Part shown: positions 1 to 9,105 of the stretch, piece after piece
Numbering within the stretch: the first letter of the stretch is position 1
How the letters are laid out: each line of letters opens with the position of its first letter
Assembly (NCBI GenBank): GCA_964292325.1
Contig: CAXYVG010000071.1
Span: 1-19,577 of the forward strand
Source of the DNA: CTSoil-075 sp964292325
GTDB lineage: Bacteria > Bacillota > Negativicutes > DSM-13327
Direction: 5' to 3'
Length of the DNA: 19,577 nt
Notes under the pieces: model-generated
Database searches by the model: none
The model's input: the letters and a program-made list of their open reading frames with translations, nothing else
What the model was told of the DNA's origin: nothing
Made by a program: the position numbers and the translations under genes

Positions 1-1197
1 CAGGTGGCATCCTTACCTTATGATGTAATGAATTCTGATGAAGCTAGACAAATTACTAGTAAGAATGTGCATAGCTTTTTACGAGTCACAAAGGCTGAAG
101 TGGATCTTGATCCTGACATTAACATATATAGCGATGCTGTGTATCAAAAAGCAGGTGAAAACCTCAGAGAATTTATTGCGAATAAAACATTGGTACAGGA
201 TCAACAGCCATGTTTTTATGTTTATAAGCAGCAAATGGGTACGCATATTCAGGTGGGACTTGTGGCTACAGCCTCGATAGAAGAATATCAAAATAATACG
301 ATTAAAGAACATGAACTAACGAGAACTGACAAAGAACAAGATCGTATCAAAAATATCTTGGCGACTGAAGCACAAACCGGTCCGATATTTCTGACCTATA
401 AGGCGGATGATACCGTAAATGCACTGATGGCTCAGTGTATGGGCAAGCAACCTGTATATGATTTTACAACGGAAGATGAGATTCATCATACGTTATATAT
501 CGTTAATGAAACGACTAAAATTAAAGCGATTGAACAAGCCTTCGCTCGTGTTGAAACATTATATATTGCAGATGGACATCACCGGCTCGCCGCGGCTGGA
601 CGTATTTATGATACTAAAAAAGCAAATCCCGGACATACTGGTGAGGAAGCGTATACTCGATTCTTAACGGTTATTGTGCCGCATACTATGACAAAAATTC
701 TTGACTATAACCGGGTAGTGCAAGATCTAAATGGCTTATCGGAAGCAGATTTTTTAGCTAAAGTTCAAGAAAAATTTACGGTTGAGCCATGCACACGTCT
801 TTCTTGTAAGGCGGAATATCCTCATTATTTTGGGATGTATCTCAATAAAGCGTGGTATAAAATAGTTGCGAAACCAGGGACATATGATCAAAATAGTCCA
901 ACTGGCAGATTAGATGTGACGATATTACAAGAAAATCTATTAAACCCGATTTTAGGGATTGTAAATGTTCGCACTGATAAACGCATCAATTTTGTTGGTG
1001 GTGTCCGTGGAATCAAGGAATTAGAACGAGTGGTTGATAATGGTGAATATGCGGTAGCCTTTTCGATGTTCCCAACATCCACGAAAGAACTAATGAGCAT
1101 TGCTGATATTGGTGAAGCGATGCCGCCTAAATCGACATGGTTTGAACCAAAACTTCGAGATGGTATAGTAGTACATTTAATAAGTGAGGGGAATTAA
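1..1197 (+). CDS. DUF1015 family protein, 5'-truncated by the window edge
   Basis: The reading frame is open from base 1, and its first visible residues (ASLPYDVMNSDEAR) match what normally lies 10-20 residues inside DUF1015 proteins. The GTG at 4 is therefore probably an internal valine and the true start lies upstream. The family signature ADGHHRLAAA is present (bases about 570-600), as is the C-terminal aspartate- and glycine-rich region ending at TAA 1195-1197. The biochemical role of the family is not established. In many Bacillota it is encoded beside serC and serA, as here: the serC start lies one base after this stop, so the two are almost certainly cotranscribed and possibly translationally coupled. 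The family assignment is confident; the function is unknown. Confidence 0.9.
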   Translation, partial: QVASLPYDVMNSDEARQITSKNVHSFLRVTKAEVDLDPDINIYSDAVYQKAGENLREFIANKTLVQDQQPCFYVYKQQMGTHIQVGLVATASIEEYQNNTIKEHELTRTDKEQDRIKNILATEAQTGPIFLTYKADDTVNALMAQCMGKQPVYDFTTEDEIHHTLYIVNETTKIKAIEQAFARVETLYIADGHHRLAAAGRIYDTKKANPGHTGEEAYTRFLTVIVPHTMTKILDYNRVVQDLNGLSEADFLAKVQEKFTVEPCTRLSCKAEYPHYFGMYLNKAWYKIVAKPGTYDQNSPTGRLDVTILQENLLNPILGIVNVRTDKRINFVGGVRGIKELERVVDNGEYAVAFSMFPTSTKELMSIADIGEAMPPKSTWFEPKLRDGIVVHLISEGN

Positions 1198-1198
1198 T

Positions 1199-2287
1199 GT
1201 GAATAATCGTATTTATAATTTTAATGCTGGACCTGCAACATTGCCGCTAGAGGTATTGCAAGAAGTACAATCGGAATTACTAAATTATCAACAAACGGGT
1301 ATGTCTATACTCGAAATTAGTCATAGATCGAAACCTTTTGAAGCCGTTAATGCAGAAGCAGAGGCTAATTTAAAGGAATTGTTAGGGATTGGCGACAACT
1401 ATCGAGTCTTATTTTTACAGGGTGGTGCGAGTACTCAATTTGCAACCATTCCTATGAACTTCTTAGCTGAGGGGCGTACTGCAGACTATATCTTAACTGG
1501 TTCTTGGTCTGAAAAAGCGCTAAAAGAAGCAAAACTTTTTGGTAATACCCATGTGGCAGCAACTACTGCTGAGGAAAATTATAAACGTATTCCAAGTATG
1601 GATGAAATTAAGCTAAGTGACAACCCAGCATACGTGCATATTACTTCAAATAACACTATTTTTGGTACGCAGTGGCAAAAATTACCTAAATTTGATAACG
1701 TGCCTTTAATCGCAGATATGTCTTCAGACATCTTAAATAAACCTTTTAATGCTGAAAACTTTGCGATGATTTATGCTGGTGCCCAAAAGAATTTAGGACC
1801 ATCAGGTGTTACCGTTGTCATTATTCGTAATGATTTATTGGAAAATAATCCTAAAACCCTTCCAGCGATGATGCGGTATGAAACACATGCTAAAAATAAT
1901 TCGATGTATAATACTCCACCTGTGTTTTCCGTATATATGCTAAACTTAATACTACGTTGGGTAAAAGCTCAGGGTGGATTAGTAGCTATGGAGAAACGCA
2001 ATGTAGAAAAGGCTGCCTTAGTGTACGATACAATTGATAAAAGCGCTGGCTTCTACCGTGGGCATGCTGCTGCAGATAGTCGCTCTTTGATGAATGTTAC
2101 ATTCCGTTTGCCAAGCGAAGAACTCGAAAAAGCATTTGCTAGCCAAGCTGAAAAAGCAGGTTTAGTTGGCTTGAAAGGTCACCGTTCAGTTGGCGGTCTA
2201 AGAGCTTCTATTTACAATGCAATGAGTGTGGCTGGTTGTCAGGCATTAAAAGACTTTATGTTAGACTTCCAACAAAAAAATGGATAA
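1199..2287 (+). CDS. serC: Phosphoserine aminotransferase
   Basis: SerC is a PLP-dependent class V aminotransferase that converts 3-phosphohydroxypyruvate and glutamate to phosphoserine and 2-oxoglutarate, the second step of serine synthesis; it is also used in pyridoxine synthesis in some bacteria. The N-terminus reads YNFNAGPATLP, typical of SerC, and the Schiff-base lysine is Lys197 in GAQKNLGPSGV. The C-terminal GHRSVGGLRASIYNAM motif is complete. I chose GTG 1199 because GAGGGG at 1186-1191 sits seven bases upstream and the product (362 residues) then has the usual family length. The ATG at 1197 is out of frame, and the GTG at 1184 overlaps the ribosome binding site. It follows the DUF1015 gene by one base and is closed by a terminator. 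Confidence 0.96.
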   Translation: MNNRIYNFNAGPATLPLEVLQEVQSELLNYQQTGMSILEISHRSKPFEAVNAEAEANLKELLGIGDNYRVLFLQGGASTQFATIPMNFLAEGRTADYILTGSWSEKALKEAKLFGNTHVAATTAEENYKRIPSMDEIKLSDNPAYVHITSNNTIFGTQWQKLPKFDNVPLIADMSSDILNKPFNAENFAMIYAGAQKNLGPSGVTVVIIRNDLLENNPKTLPAMMRYETHAKNNSMYNTPPVFSVYMLNLILRWVKAQGGLVAMEKRNVEKAALVYDTIDKSAGFYRGHAAADSRSLMNVTFRLPSEELEKAFASQAEKAGLVGLKGHRSVGGLRASIYNAMSVAGCQALKDFMLDFQQKNG

Positions 2288-2305
2288 GTAGTGCGAAGCA
2301 TTAAG

Positions 2306-2347
2306 AAGCGGGAGTACAGGATAGCCTGTCTCCCGCTTTCATTCTTT
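2306..2347 (+). terminator. Intrinsic terminator after serC
   Basis: AAGCGGGAG-T-ACAGG (2306-2320) pairs with CCTGT-CTCCCGCTT (2325-2338) around an ATAG loop with one bulged base. It is followed by a moderate T-rich tail. It ends the DUF1015-serC operon. Confidence 0.8.
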
Positions 2348-2451
2348 TATCCGATCCAGTTTAGTTTATTTATTTTGTATGCAGGATTATCTAGGAATTG
2401 GGCAAAATATAATAATTGCAATAAAAAAAGTAGATTATGATGCTTTGATGA

Positions 2452-2760
2452 CTATAACCGTGAATGAGATTGCTCGATCTTGGAATCAGGTGGTAGCGTC
2501 ATTGGTGTTGGCTCGATATGTACTGGAATACCGCCAATCGTTGGGGCAAGGGTATTGAGTACTGCTACGTAGATAAGACCGGCAAGACCGGAGAATACAC
2601 CAGTTAATAAGGATATCCATATACCAATCATGATGCCAAGAAGAGTATGATCGAGTAGACAGAAAAAGAGACTGATTACACTACCAACGCAGATACCGCT
2701 GACGAATAAAACTAAAAAGGTTGGCAAGTAAGCCACTGACATTATCGTATGATTATACAT
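2452..2760 (-). CDS. Small membrane protein, DUF3566-like pattern
   Basis: This is a 102-residue protein with two hydrophobic segments (about residues 8-35 and 40-68). After the second comes VLNTLAPTIGGIPVHIE, followed by a short polar proline-rich tail. The pattern of a membrane helix, then a YN-type residue pair, then a GGI-x-V/E strand, recalls the small DUF3566-type membrane proteins of Gram-positive bacteria, but I assign that only tentatively. The start at 2760 is supported by AGGTGA (2765-2770 on the minus strand) five bases upstream. It diverges from the flavoprotein gene with only 38 bases between start codons, so each promoter must lie partly inside the other gene. Function unknown. 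Confidence 0.75.
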   Translation of the reverse strand: MYNHTIMSVAYLPTFLVLFVSGICVGSVISLFFCLLDHTLLGIMIGIWISLLTGVFSGLAGLIYVAVLNTLAPTIGGIPVHIEPTPMTLPPDSKIEQSHSRL

Positions 2761-2798
2761 GAAATCACCTCAAGTCTAATTTGAAGGGAGAAATGGAA

Positions 2799-3665
2799 AT
2801 GGCAAGTGAAGTGTTTGATATTGCAATTATTGGTGGAGGACCAGCAGGGTTATCGGCAGCTCTTACTGGACGCATCCGTAATAAGAGTGTTGTTATTTTT
2901 GAACATATGGATTTTAGTAAAAAACTACAAAAAGCTCATATCGTAGACAATTACTTAGGTATGCCTCAAATTACAGGGCAAGGGATGATGCAACAATTTT
3001 CTGCTCATTGCCTAGCTCATCAGCCAACATTGATCAAAGAAAAAGTGGTCAATATCTTCCCTGGTGATGATATATTTACGTTGGTGACGCCGAAAGATAC
3101 CTATGAAGCAAAGGCTGTGATCATTACTACAGGTGTTGTACCAACAACTTTGTTTCATGGTGAAAAAACATTCTTAGGGCGGGGCGTCAGTTATTGCGCT
3201 ACTTGTGATGGTATGATGTATCGAGGCAAAGATGTAGCGGTCATTTCCTATACGGAAGAAGGGGAACATGAGGCTGACTATTTAAAGGAATTATGCCGTA
3301 AAGTCTATTATCTTCCTCAATATAAAGAGAAACCTGCCATAGGAGCTGAGATTGAACTGGTACATGATAAGCCACGGGAGATTACCGGTGATGTAGTAGT
3401 AGAAAATCTAGTGATGGCGAAAGAAAAATTAAATGTTCATGGTGTATTTATTATCAGGCAGTCTGATCCAGTAGAGAATGTATTGCCAGGCCTTGAATTA
3501 GATGGCGACGTAATAAAAGTGAACCGTGATATGTCAACGAATATTCCTGGCGTATTTGCAGCTGGCGATTGCACTGGGAAACCTTGGCAAATCGCGAAAG
3601 CTACAGGTGAGGGACTCGTTGCTGTACTCAGTGCTATTACTTATTTAGCAAATAAGGACAAATAG
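2799..3665 (+). CDS. Thioredoxin-reductase-like flavoprotein, probably ferredoxin-dependent (FFTR type)
   Basis: The 288-residue protein has the two-domain thioredoxin reductase fold. It shows an N-terminal FAD motif GGGPAG (residues 12-17), the redox-active CATC disulfide (Cys133/Cys136) in the usual SYCATCDG context, and the C-terminal FAD contact GVFAAGDC (251-258). The second nucleotide domain is abnormal: where NADPH-dependent enzymes have GGGDSA the sequence is ISYTEEGEHEAD (149-160), and the HRRxxxR motif that binds the 2'-phosphate is replaced by YLPQYKEK. Loss of both motifs is the mark of the ferredoxin-linked flavin thioredoxin reductases described in clostridia, so reduction of thioredoxin by ferredoxin rather than NADPH is the likely reaction (inference). 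I chose ATG 2799 because AGGGAG (2785-2790) is eight bases upstream. Its 3' end overlaps the convergent YkvI gene by 25 bases. Confidence 0.85.
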   Translation: MASEVFDIAIIGGGPAGLSAALTGRIRNKSVVIFEHMDFSKKLQKAHIVDNYLGMPQITGQGMMQQFSAHCLAHQPTLIKEKVVNIFPGDDIFTLVTPKDTYEAKAVIITTGVVPTTLFHGEKTFLGRGVSYCATCDGMMYRGKDVAVISYTEEGEHEADYLKELCRKVYYLPQYKEKPAIGAEIELVHDKPREITGDVVVENLVMAKEKLNVHGVFIIRQSDPVENVLPGLELDGDVIKVNRDMSTNIPGVFAAGDCTGKPWQIAKATGEGLVAVLSAITYLANKDK

Positions 3666-4693
3666 AGAAGCCGACAAGTAAACCCTAATGTAGCATAACC
3701 AAATATTGGAAAAATAATAGCGATTAGTGTAGAAAAGCCAATTTGGCTAACCAGAAGGCTAAGGAGTAGCAGTAACAGTAGACTTTTTTTCATGGACAAA
3801 CCTGTACTTATGGTCAGTTTTGTCGCGCAGCCATATAGCGTTGCGAGTCCCGTCGTATACATAGCAGCTGTAAATATAAAAATATAGGAAATCTGATGGA
3901 AAGAATGCTGCGAACTTGCGATTGAGAGCATTGGAATTTGATGTTCTAGTGATTGAGGGTAATGAATCATCACGACGATTGTTACCAAACCTGCCAATAG
4001 CATTAGTAATAAGCTCCCTATTATGCTCCCTATTATACGAGCTGTGCGATTGGTGCATGCGCCAATCGGGACTAATACGGTAGCACTCATGACTAGGTTA
4101 TAAGAAAGATAAAGTAAACTGGATAGTAGCCAATGGGGAGCAGGCAAGTTTGTGCTTTGGGGCGGGGCTTGCATCATTGATAAATCAACTTGATGGTATG
4201 CGAGAGAATAGATTCCGATGGCGAGAATTGTGATGGTTAATAAGGGTGTGATCACGATATTGACAGTGGTTATGCCTTTTAGTCCGTAAAGTGTTGTGAG
4301 CATAAGACTAACGCTCATGATAGCAATACCTATGCTATAGGGCAGATGAAAAGTATCATATGCGAGTGTTCCTGCGCCTGCGAGCATAATCGTTAACACG
4401 CAAAATAAAAATACGGTAATGATCATGTCTAGTAATAGACCGATACTTTTACCACAGACGTAGTATAATAATTGATGGTAACTAGTAGCGCCAATCTGAT
4501 AACTGAGTTTTAATATTTGGTTACCTAGCCATGCGAATAAACACCCTGTTACGATTAGACCAACCAGACCCATGCTGCCATAGACAACGAAAAATTGGGT
4601 CAGCTCTTGACCGGAGGCAAAACCAGCGCCCATGACAGTACCTGCATAGGTAGCGGAGATTTTGATAATTTGAGGTATTGTAGCAGTAGCCAT
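3641..4693 (-). CDS. YkvI-family membrane transporter
   Basis: The 350-residue protein is highly hydrophobic with about ten membrane segments. Near the N-terminus it carries TVMGAGFASGQELTQFF, the signature of the YkvI family in the LeuT-fold/APC superfamily. Substrates of this family are mostly unassigned. The start at 4693 is set by AAGGAG seven bases upstream; the longer open frame to 4771 would add a polar leader without a ribosome binding site. It is transcribed away from serS and towards the flavoprotein gene, with stop codons overlapping by 25 bases. The C-terminus is intact with a final hydrophobic segment (STLIAIIFPIFGYATLGF). The family is clear; transport substrate is unknown. Confidence 0.85.
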   Translation of the reverse strand: MATATIPQIIKISATYAGTVMGAGFASGQELTQFFVVYGSMGLVGLIVTGCLFAWLGNQILKLSYQIGATSYHQLLYYVCGKSIGLLLDMIITVFLFCVLTIMLAGAGTLAYDTFHLPYSIGIAIMSVSLMLTTLYGLKGITTVNIVITPLLTITILAIGIYSLAYHQVDLSMMQAPPQSTNLPAPHWLLSSLLYLSYNLVMSATVLVPIGACTNRTARIIGSIIGSLLLMLLAGLVTIVVMIHYPQSLEHQIPMLSIASSQHSFHQISYIFIFTAAMYTTGLATLYGCATKLTISTGLSMKKSLLLLLLLSLLVSQIGFSTLIAIIFPIFGYATLGFTCRLLYLSLFAK

Positions 4694-4837
4694 GGCATCG
4701 CTCCTTGGAATTAAAATCCTGACTACTTTCTTTTTATGTAGTGGGATAGTATAATATGAAGGATTTATCAAAAAAAAATTGAATTTTAGATATAAAAGAG
4801 AAAAGGGACATCATTACATTACTAGGGGGTCAAAAAT
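4694..4837. promoter_or_regulatory. Divergent intergenic region between the YkvI gene and serS
   Basis: These 144 bases must hold both promoters. A perfect TATAAT at 4750-4755 on the plus strand is a candidate -10 for serS, but no good -35 lies 17 bases upstream. The serS ribosome binding site is AGGGGGT at 4824-4830, seven bases from ATG. No T-box core (TGGNACCGCG type) or specifier stem is visible, and the space is short for one. Confidence 0.4.
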
Positions 4838-6109
4838 ATGCTTGACATTAGATTTGTTCGGGATAATACGGAGGCGGTTCAGCAGTCGCTGATCCATCGT
4901 GGCAATAATCTTAGCTTAGATGAATTCTTAATGCTGGAAAAAGAGCGTCGCACACTACTGAGTGAAGTAGAGGCACTTAAAAATAAGCGTAATACGGTAT
5001 CACAGGAAATTAGTCAATTGAAACGGGCCAAAGAAAATGCGGATGATCTAGTGGCTGAAATGCGCCTAGTTGGTGATCGGATTTCAGAGATTGATGCGAA
5101 TATTAAAGAGGTGGAAAGCAAGCTACAGGGTATTATTATGAATATACCCAATATGCTTCATCAGTCCGTGCCAATCGGTCTTGATGAGAATAGTAATGTT
5201 GAGGTATGTTCTTGGGGCACGCCGACAGAATTTGTATATCAACCATTAGCACATTGGGAGATTGGAGAAGCTCTTAATATCCTTGACTTTGAACGGGGTA
5301 GTAAGGTTACGGGAGCACGATTTACTTTTTACCGGGGACTTGGTGCACGACTAGAACGATCATTAATCAGCTTCATGCTTGATATACATACACGTGAACA
5401 TGGGTATACCGAATTTTTCCCGCCTTTTATCGCCAATAAGGATAGTATGATGGGGACAGGGCAACTACCTAAATTTGCTGAAGATATGTTTAAACTTGAG
5501 GGACTGGATTACTATTTGATTCCAACGGCTGAAGTACCAATCACTAATTTTCATCGTGGTGATATTCTAGATAGCAAAGATTTACCATTATATTACACGG
5601 CATATAGTGCTTGCTTTCGGGCTGAGGCAGGATCTGCTGGTAGAGATACTCGTGGACTCATTCGCCAACATCAATTTAATAAGGTGGAAATGGTTAAATT
5701 CTCCTTACCAGAAGAATCCTATAATGAATTAGAGAAGTTGACGAAGAATGCAGAGCGCATACTGGAACTATTAGGATTACCTTATCGTCGGATGGCATTA
5801 TGTAGTGGTGATGTAGGTTTCTCATCAGCCAAGACGTATGATCTAGAAGTGTGGCTACCTAGTTTCAATACATACCGCGAAATTTCATCATGCTCTAATT
5901 TTGAGGATTTCCAGGCGCGCCGTGCGGATATTAAATTCCGCAGAGAACCTAAGGCAAAACCTGAATTTGTACATACACTAAATGGGTCGGGTCTTGCCAT
6001 TGGGCGAACCGTAGCTGCCATTTTAGAAAATTATCAACAACCGGACGGATCTGTGATTGTTCCTGAAGTATTGCGTCCTTATATGGGCGTTTCTGTGATA
6101 AGTAAATAA
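4838..6109 (+). CDS. serS: Serine--tRNA ligase
   Basis: This is a class II aminoacyl-tRNA synthetase of 423 residues, the normal length for bacterial SerRS, which charges tRNA-Ser in the cytoplasm. The N-terminal long antiparallel coiled coil that grips the tRNA long arm spans about residues 30-105 (rich in E, K, L). The serine-binding TAE loop is Thr230-Ala-Glu232. Motif 2 is FRAEAGSAGRDTRGLIRQHQ (from residue 260) and motif 3 is GSGLAIGR (383-390). All expected active-site features are intact. It stands alone, with a terminator immediately downstream, so it is not in an operon with the serC group 2.5 kb away. Confidence 0.98.
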   Translation: MLDIRFVRDNTEAVQQSLIHRGNNLSLDEFLMLEKERRTLLSEVEALKNKRNTVSQEISQLKRAKENADDLVAEMRLVGDRISEIDANIKEVESKLQGIIMNIPNMLHQSVPIGLDENSNVEVCSWGTPTEFVYQPLAHWEIGEALNILDFERGSKVTGARFTFYRGLGARLERSLISFMLDIHTREHGYTEFFPPFIANKDSMMGTGQLPKFAEDMFKLEGLDYYLIPTAEVPITNFHRGDILDSKDLPLYYTAYSACFRAEAGSAGRDTRGLIRQHQFNKVEMVKFSLPEESYNELEKLTKNAERILELLGLPYRRMALCSGDVGFSSAKTYDLEVWLPSFNTYREISSCSNFEDFQARRADIKFRREPKAKPEFVHTLNGSGLAIGRTVAAILENYQQPDGSVIVPEVLRPYMGVSVISK

Positions 6110-6111
6110 CA

Positions 6112-6151
6112 AAGAGGCAGATGAAAAGTAATAACTTTTTACCTGCCTCTT
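6112..6151 (+). terminator. Intrinsic terminator after serS
   Basis: AAGAGGCAG (6112-6120) pairs with CTGCCTCTT (6143-6151). An inner AAAAGT/ACTTTT helix extends it after a three-base internal loop. It begins three bases after the stop codon. The T-tract after it is weak, so the stem does most of the work. Confidence 0.75.
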
Positions 6152-6209
6152 ATCTCAATTTAGATGTGGATTACGGACGCAATCGTCTTTGGCGAACGGA
6201 GAATATAGA

Positions 6210-7664
6210 ATGTTTAGAATGCATCTTGATTTAGGAATACAACTGGCGCTTGAAGGGAATTTAGAAAATGCAGTGGTAGCTTTTTGTAAATCGATCGAGC
6301 TAAATCCCAACTATTCACCGGCCTATAATAATTTAGGACTGGTTTTAAGCAAGACGAAAAAACTATACGAAGCAGAGGCCTGTTTTCGCCGAGCTATTGA
6401 ACTATCCCCTAATGATCCCCATGCATACAATAATTTGGGTTTAGTACTAATCGATCTGAATTTCTTGCAAAAAGCAGTGGAATGTTTTCAGCGGGCTATT
6501 GAATTATCTCCGGATCAACCCGAAATCTATAATAACTTAGGTACTGCTTGGGAAGAACAATCTTGCATAGTAGAGGCGAAAGAGGCGTACTGCCAGGCGA
6601 TACAACTCAATCCTCATTATCCGGAAGCCTATTATAATATGGGTGGTCTAATGAGGAGAACCAAAGACATTGATGAGGCAGAAACCTATTTTTGTAGGGC
6701 TATTAAACTAAGGCCAGACTATTCGGAAGCCAAGCTTGCCCTTGCGTTACTTCATTTTTTACGGGGAAAGTTTGAGCAAGGCTGGGCAACATATGAAAAA
6801 GCAAGGCTAAGGAGATGCACGGACAAACAATTAAAAATTCCAAACTGGCTTGGCGAAGATCTAACGGGGCGTAGTATTTTACTGTACTGGGAGTATGGAT
6901 TTGGCGATACCATTCAATTTGTCCGATATGTAAATAACGTAGCAAAGTCAGCATGTAACATTCGCATAAGTTTATGGGTGCAAGCGCCATTGGAACGTTT
7001 ATTGCGCAGTGCTCACCCGAATGTGAACATTGTTGCTGGTGATTGTCCACCAGAGGGGCAATATGATTTTGCGTGCTCCTTGCTCAGCTTACCGGTTCGA
7101 TTTAATACTTCTAGTGAAACCATTCCGAACTGCGTTCCCTATAAGATTGATCACTCGAAAGAGGATAAAAATTGGTGTGAAATCCTCGGAAAGATCGATC
7201 AGGGTAAACGGTATAGAGTAGGTGTTGTTTGGGCCGGGCATCCAAAGCATCTGGATGATCGGAAAAGGTCCATTTCTTTTGTTGTATTCCATAAACTATT
7301 TAGTATTTCAAATGTTAGTTGGGTTAGTCTTCAGGTTGGAGTGCGATCAGAAGACTTAACTACGACACCACATACGGTAATCAATTTTTCGGAACATCTG
7401 ATTGATTTTATGGAAACTGCAAAATTGATCGAAGCGCTTGATGTAGTGATAACGGTTGATTCGGCTGTCGCTCATTTGGCTGCGACAATGGGGAAAACAA
7501 CATGGGTACTTCTATCATTTGATGCGGATTGGCGTTGGCAACTGGCAAGAGAGGATAGTCCTTGGTATCCGTCAGTACGACTTTTTCGTCAGCGTAGGCT
7601 TGATGATTGGCAGGAAGTGATCGAAAGAGTAATGGTGGCTTTACAAGAACAAATTAATATATAG
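6210..7664 (+). CDS. TPR protein with glycosyltransferase-9-like C-terminal domain
   Basis: The 484-residue protein starts with about five consecutive 34-residue TPR units (residues about 3-172), each with the YNNLG...A...F..AIEL.P consensus. The C-terminal part (about 208-484) resembles the glycosyltransferase family 9-like domain often fused to TPRs: LLYWEYGFGDTIQFVRY, GVVWAGHPKHLDDRKRS, VVITVDSAVAHLAATMGK and WRWQLAREDSPWYPSVRLFRQ. The family is linked to glycosylation of surface structures, but the acceptor here is unknown. I chose ATG 6210 because GGAG (6198-6201) is eight bases upstream; the TTG at 6189 lacks such a site. It is a single-gene unit between the serS terminator and a strong 3' hairpin. 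The TPRs could bind a protein acceptor (inference). Confidence 0.88.
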   Translation: MFRMHLDLGIQLALEGNLENAVVAFCKSIELNPNYSPAYNNLGLVLSKTKKLYEAEACFRRAIELSPNDPHAYNNLGLVLIDLNFLQKAVECFQRAIELSPDQPEIYNNLGTAWEEQSCIVEAKEAYCQAIQLNPHYPEAYYNMGGLMRRTKDIDEAETYFCRAIKLRPDYSEAKLALALLHFLRGKFEQGWATYEKARLRRCTDKQLKIPNWLGEDLTGRSILLYWEYGFGDTIQFVRYVNNVAKSACNIRISLWVQAPLERLLRSAHPNVNIVAGDCPPEGQYDFACSLLSLPVRFNTSSETIPNCVPYKIDHSKEDKNWCEILGKIDQGKRYRVGVVWAGHPKHLDDRKRSISFVVFHKLFSISNVSWVSLQVGVRSEDLTTTPHTVINFSEHLIDFMETAKLIEALDVVITVDSAVAHLAATMGKTTWVLLSFDADWRWQLAREDSPWYPSVRLFRQRRLDDWQEVIERVMVALQEQINI

Positions 7665-7679
7665 TTATATTTTTTATCA

Positions 7680-7724
7680 ATGTTATCAACAGTATCCACT
7701 TAGGATTGTTGATAACATTTTTTT
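7680..7724 (+). terminator. Intrinsic terminator after the TPR gene
   Basis: ATGTTATCAAC (7680-7690) pairs perfectly with GTTGATAACAT (7708-7718) and is followed by seven T residues. The 3' arm lies inside the last codons of the convergent MATE gene, so the two transcription units share this boundary. Confidence 0.85.
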
Positions 7725-9055
7725 CGTTGTACAGTGATCAACCGTATCGAAAGGCAAATCGCGCCAAATGCTAAGCCCACAATAAGTCCGATCCAGTAAC
7801 CAATGGCGCCAAGGGATGAATAGTTGGCTAGTAGGTAACCAACTGGCAGACCTACAATCCAGTAAGAAACAAGAGCTAAAATAAAGGTGACGGTCACATC
7901 TTTATAGCCACGCAATGAACCTTGTATCGGTGCAGCAATGGCATCAGATAACTGAAAGAAGATAGCGTATAATAAAAAAACCTGAGCAAGTTTTAGTACT
8001 TCTATATCTTCGGAGTACATTCTTGCTACTTGCTCGTTAAATAGAAATAGCCCAATGGCGCAGACTAATGCCATAGTGACTCCAATGCCAATTCCAATAT
8101 AACTATAATGCCTTGCATCTTTAAAACGTTTTGCACCAACCTCAAAGCCGATAGCAATAGTTAGAGCCATGGAGATGCTTAGTGGCACCATATAGATAAG
8201 AGAGGCAAAATTGATAGCGATTTGGTATGCGGCAACGGTTATGGTATTAAATTGGCTCATTAATAGAGTAATAGCAGCAAAAATACTGGTTTCACAAAAA
8301 ATAGAGGTACCAATGGGTATGCCGATTCTAAGTTGTTCTTTCCATGAGGTAAGAGAAAGTGGATACCATTGACTGATTATATGGTAACTGCTAAATGGTT
8401 TTTTGCATTGTATAATATATAAATTGATCAGTGTGATGCACCAATAGGTAATGGCGGAGGCATAACCTGCGCCCACACCACCTAGTCGAGGGAAACCACA
8501 CTTACCGAAAATGAGTAGATAATTTAGTATGATATTAATTGGTAATGCCATTACCGTAATGAGCATTGTCACTCGGGTATAACCAAGTGTATCAATAAAA
8601 CAACGAAAGATAGTAGATAGAAAAAGTGGTACCACTCCAAATGATATGGCAAATAAAAAATTTCGCGCAATTTCATATACAGCAGGGGTAAGGTTCATGC
8701 TGCTTAAAAGAGGAGTAATGATCATTATGCCACAGACAATCACGATAAACGACATGGCAAGTGATAGATAGACACCTTGGATGACTGCGAATGATATCTT
8801 GTCATCGCGTTTAGCACCAAGCATTTGTGCAACAATTGGGACTAAGGCAAATAAAATTCCATTTAGTCCTGTAAATACGGGCATCCATATGCTAGTGCCT
8901 ATGGCAACACCGACTAAATCATTTGAACTCGCATGTCCTGACATCATGGTATCAAAAAAACTCATACCAAATAGAGAACATTGTGTTATAAAAAGTGGAA
9001 ATAAAAGAATCAATAATTGACGTATTTTTGCCTGTAAGGAATAGGTTTGCTCCAT
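7700..9055 (-). CDS. MATE family multidrug/cation antiporter
   Basis: The 451-residue protein has about twelve membrane segments in two homologous halves (roughly residues 10-230 and 240-445), as in NorM/MdtK-type MATE transporters, which export cationic drugs in exchange for Na+ or H+. Typical family stretches are present: FFDTMMSGHASSNDLVGVAIGTS near the N-terminus (shown in part) and AIAAPIQGSLRGYKD in the C-half. I chose ATG 9055 because AGGTGA on the minus strand (9061-9066) is five bases upstream; the GTG at 9064 lies inside that site. It converges on the TPR gene and diverges from a chemoreceptor. Length and topology are normal. The substrate cannot be told from sequence. Confidence 0.92.
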   Translation of the reverse strand: MEQTYSLQAKIRQLLILLFPLFITQCSLFGMSFFDTMMSGHASSNDLVGVAIGTSIWMPVFTGLNGILFALVPIVAQMLGAKRDDKISFAVIQGVYLSLAMSFIVIVCGIMIITPLLSSMNLTPAVYEIARNFLFAISFGVVPLFLSTIFRCFIDTLGYTRVTMLITVMALPINIILNYLLIFGKCGFPRLGGVGAGYASAITYWCITLINLYIIQCKKPFSSYHIISQWYPLSLTSWKEQLRIGIPIGTSIFCETSIFAAITLLMSQFNTITVAAYQIAINFASLIYMVPLSISMALTIAIGFEVGAKRFKDARHYSYIGIGIGVTMALVCAIGLFLFNEQVARMYSEDIEVLKLAQVFLLYAIFFQLSDAIAAPIQGSLRGYKDVTVTFILALVSYWIVGLPVGYLLANYSSLGAIGYWIGLIVGLAFGAICLSIRLITVQRKKCYQQS

Positions 9056-9105
9056 ATATATCACCTGTGCTTCCCAAAAGATTGCTTTATTAGAACGTAT
9101 GTTGA

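Noticed and set aside
4694..4837. Possible T-box before serS
   Set aside because: There is no specifier stem or antiterminator core, and no terminator hairpin lies between the candidate -10 and the start codon.
7683..7716. TTATCAACA on both strands, similar to a DnaA box
   Set aside because: The two copies are simply the arms of the terminator hairpin after the TPR gene; no cluster of boxes or AT-rich unwinding region is nearby.
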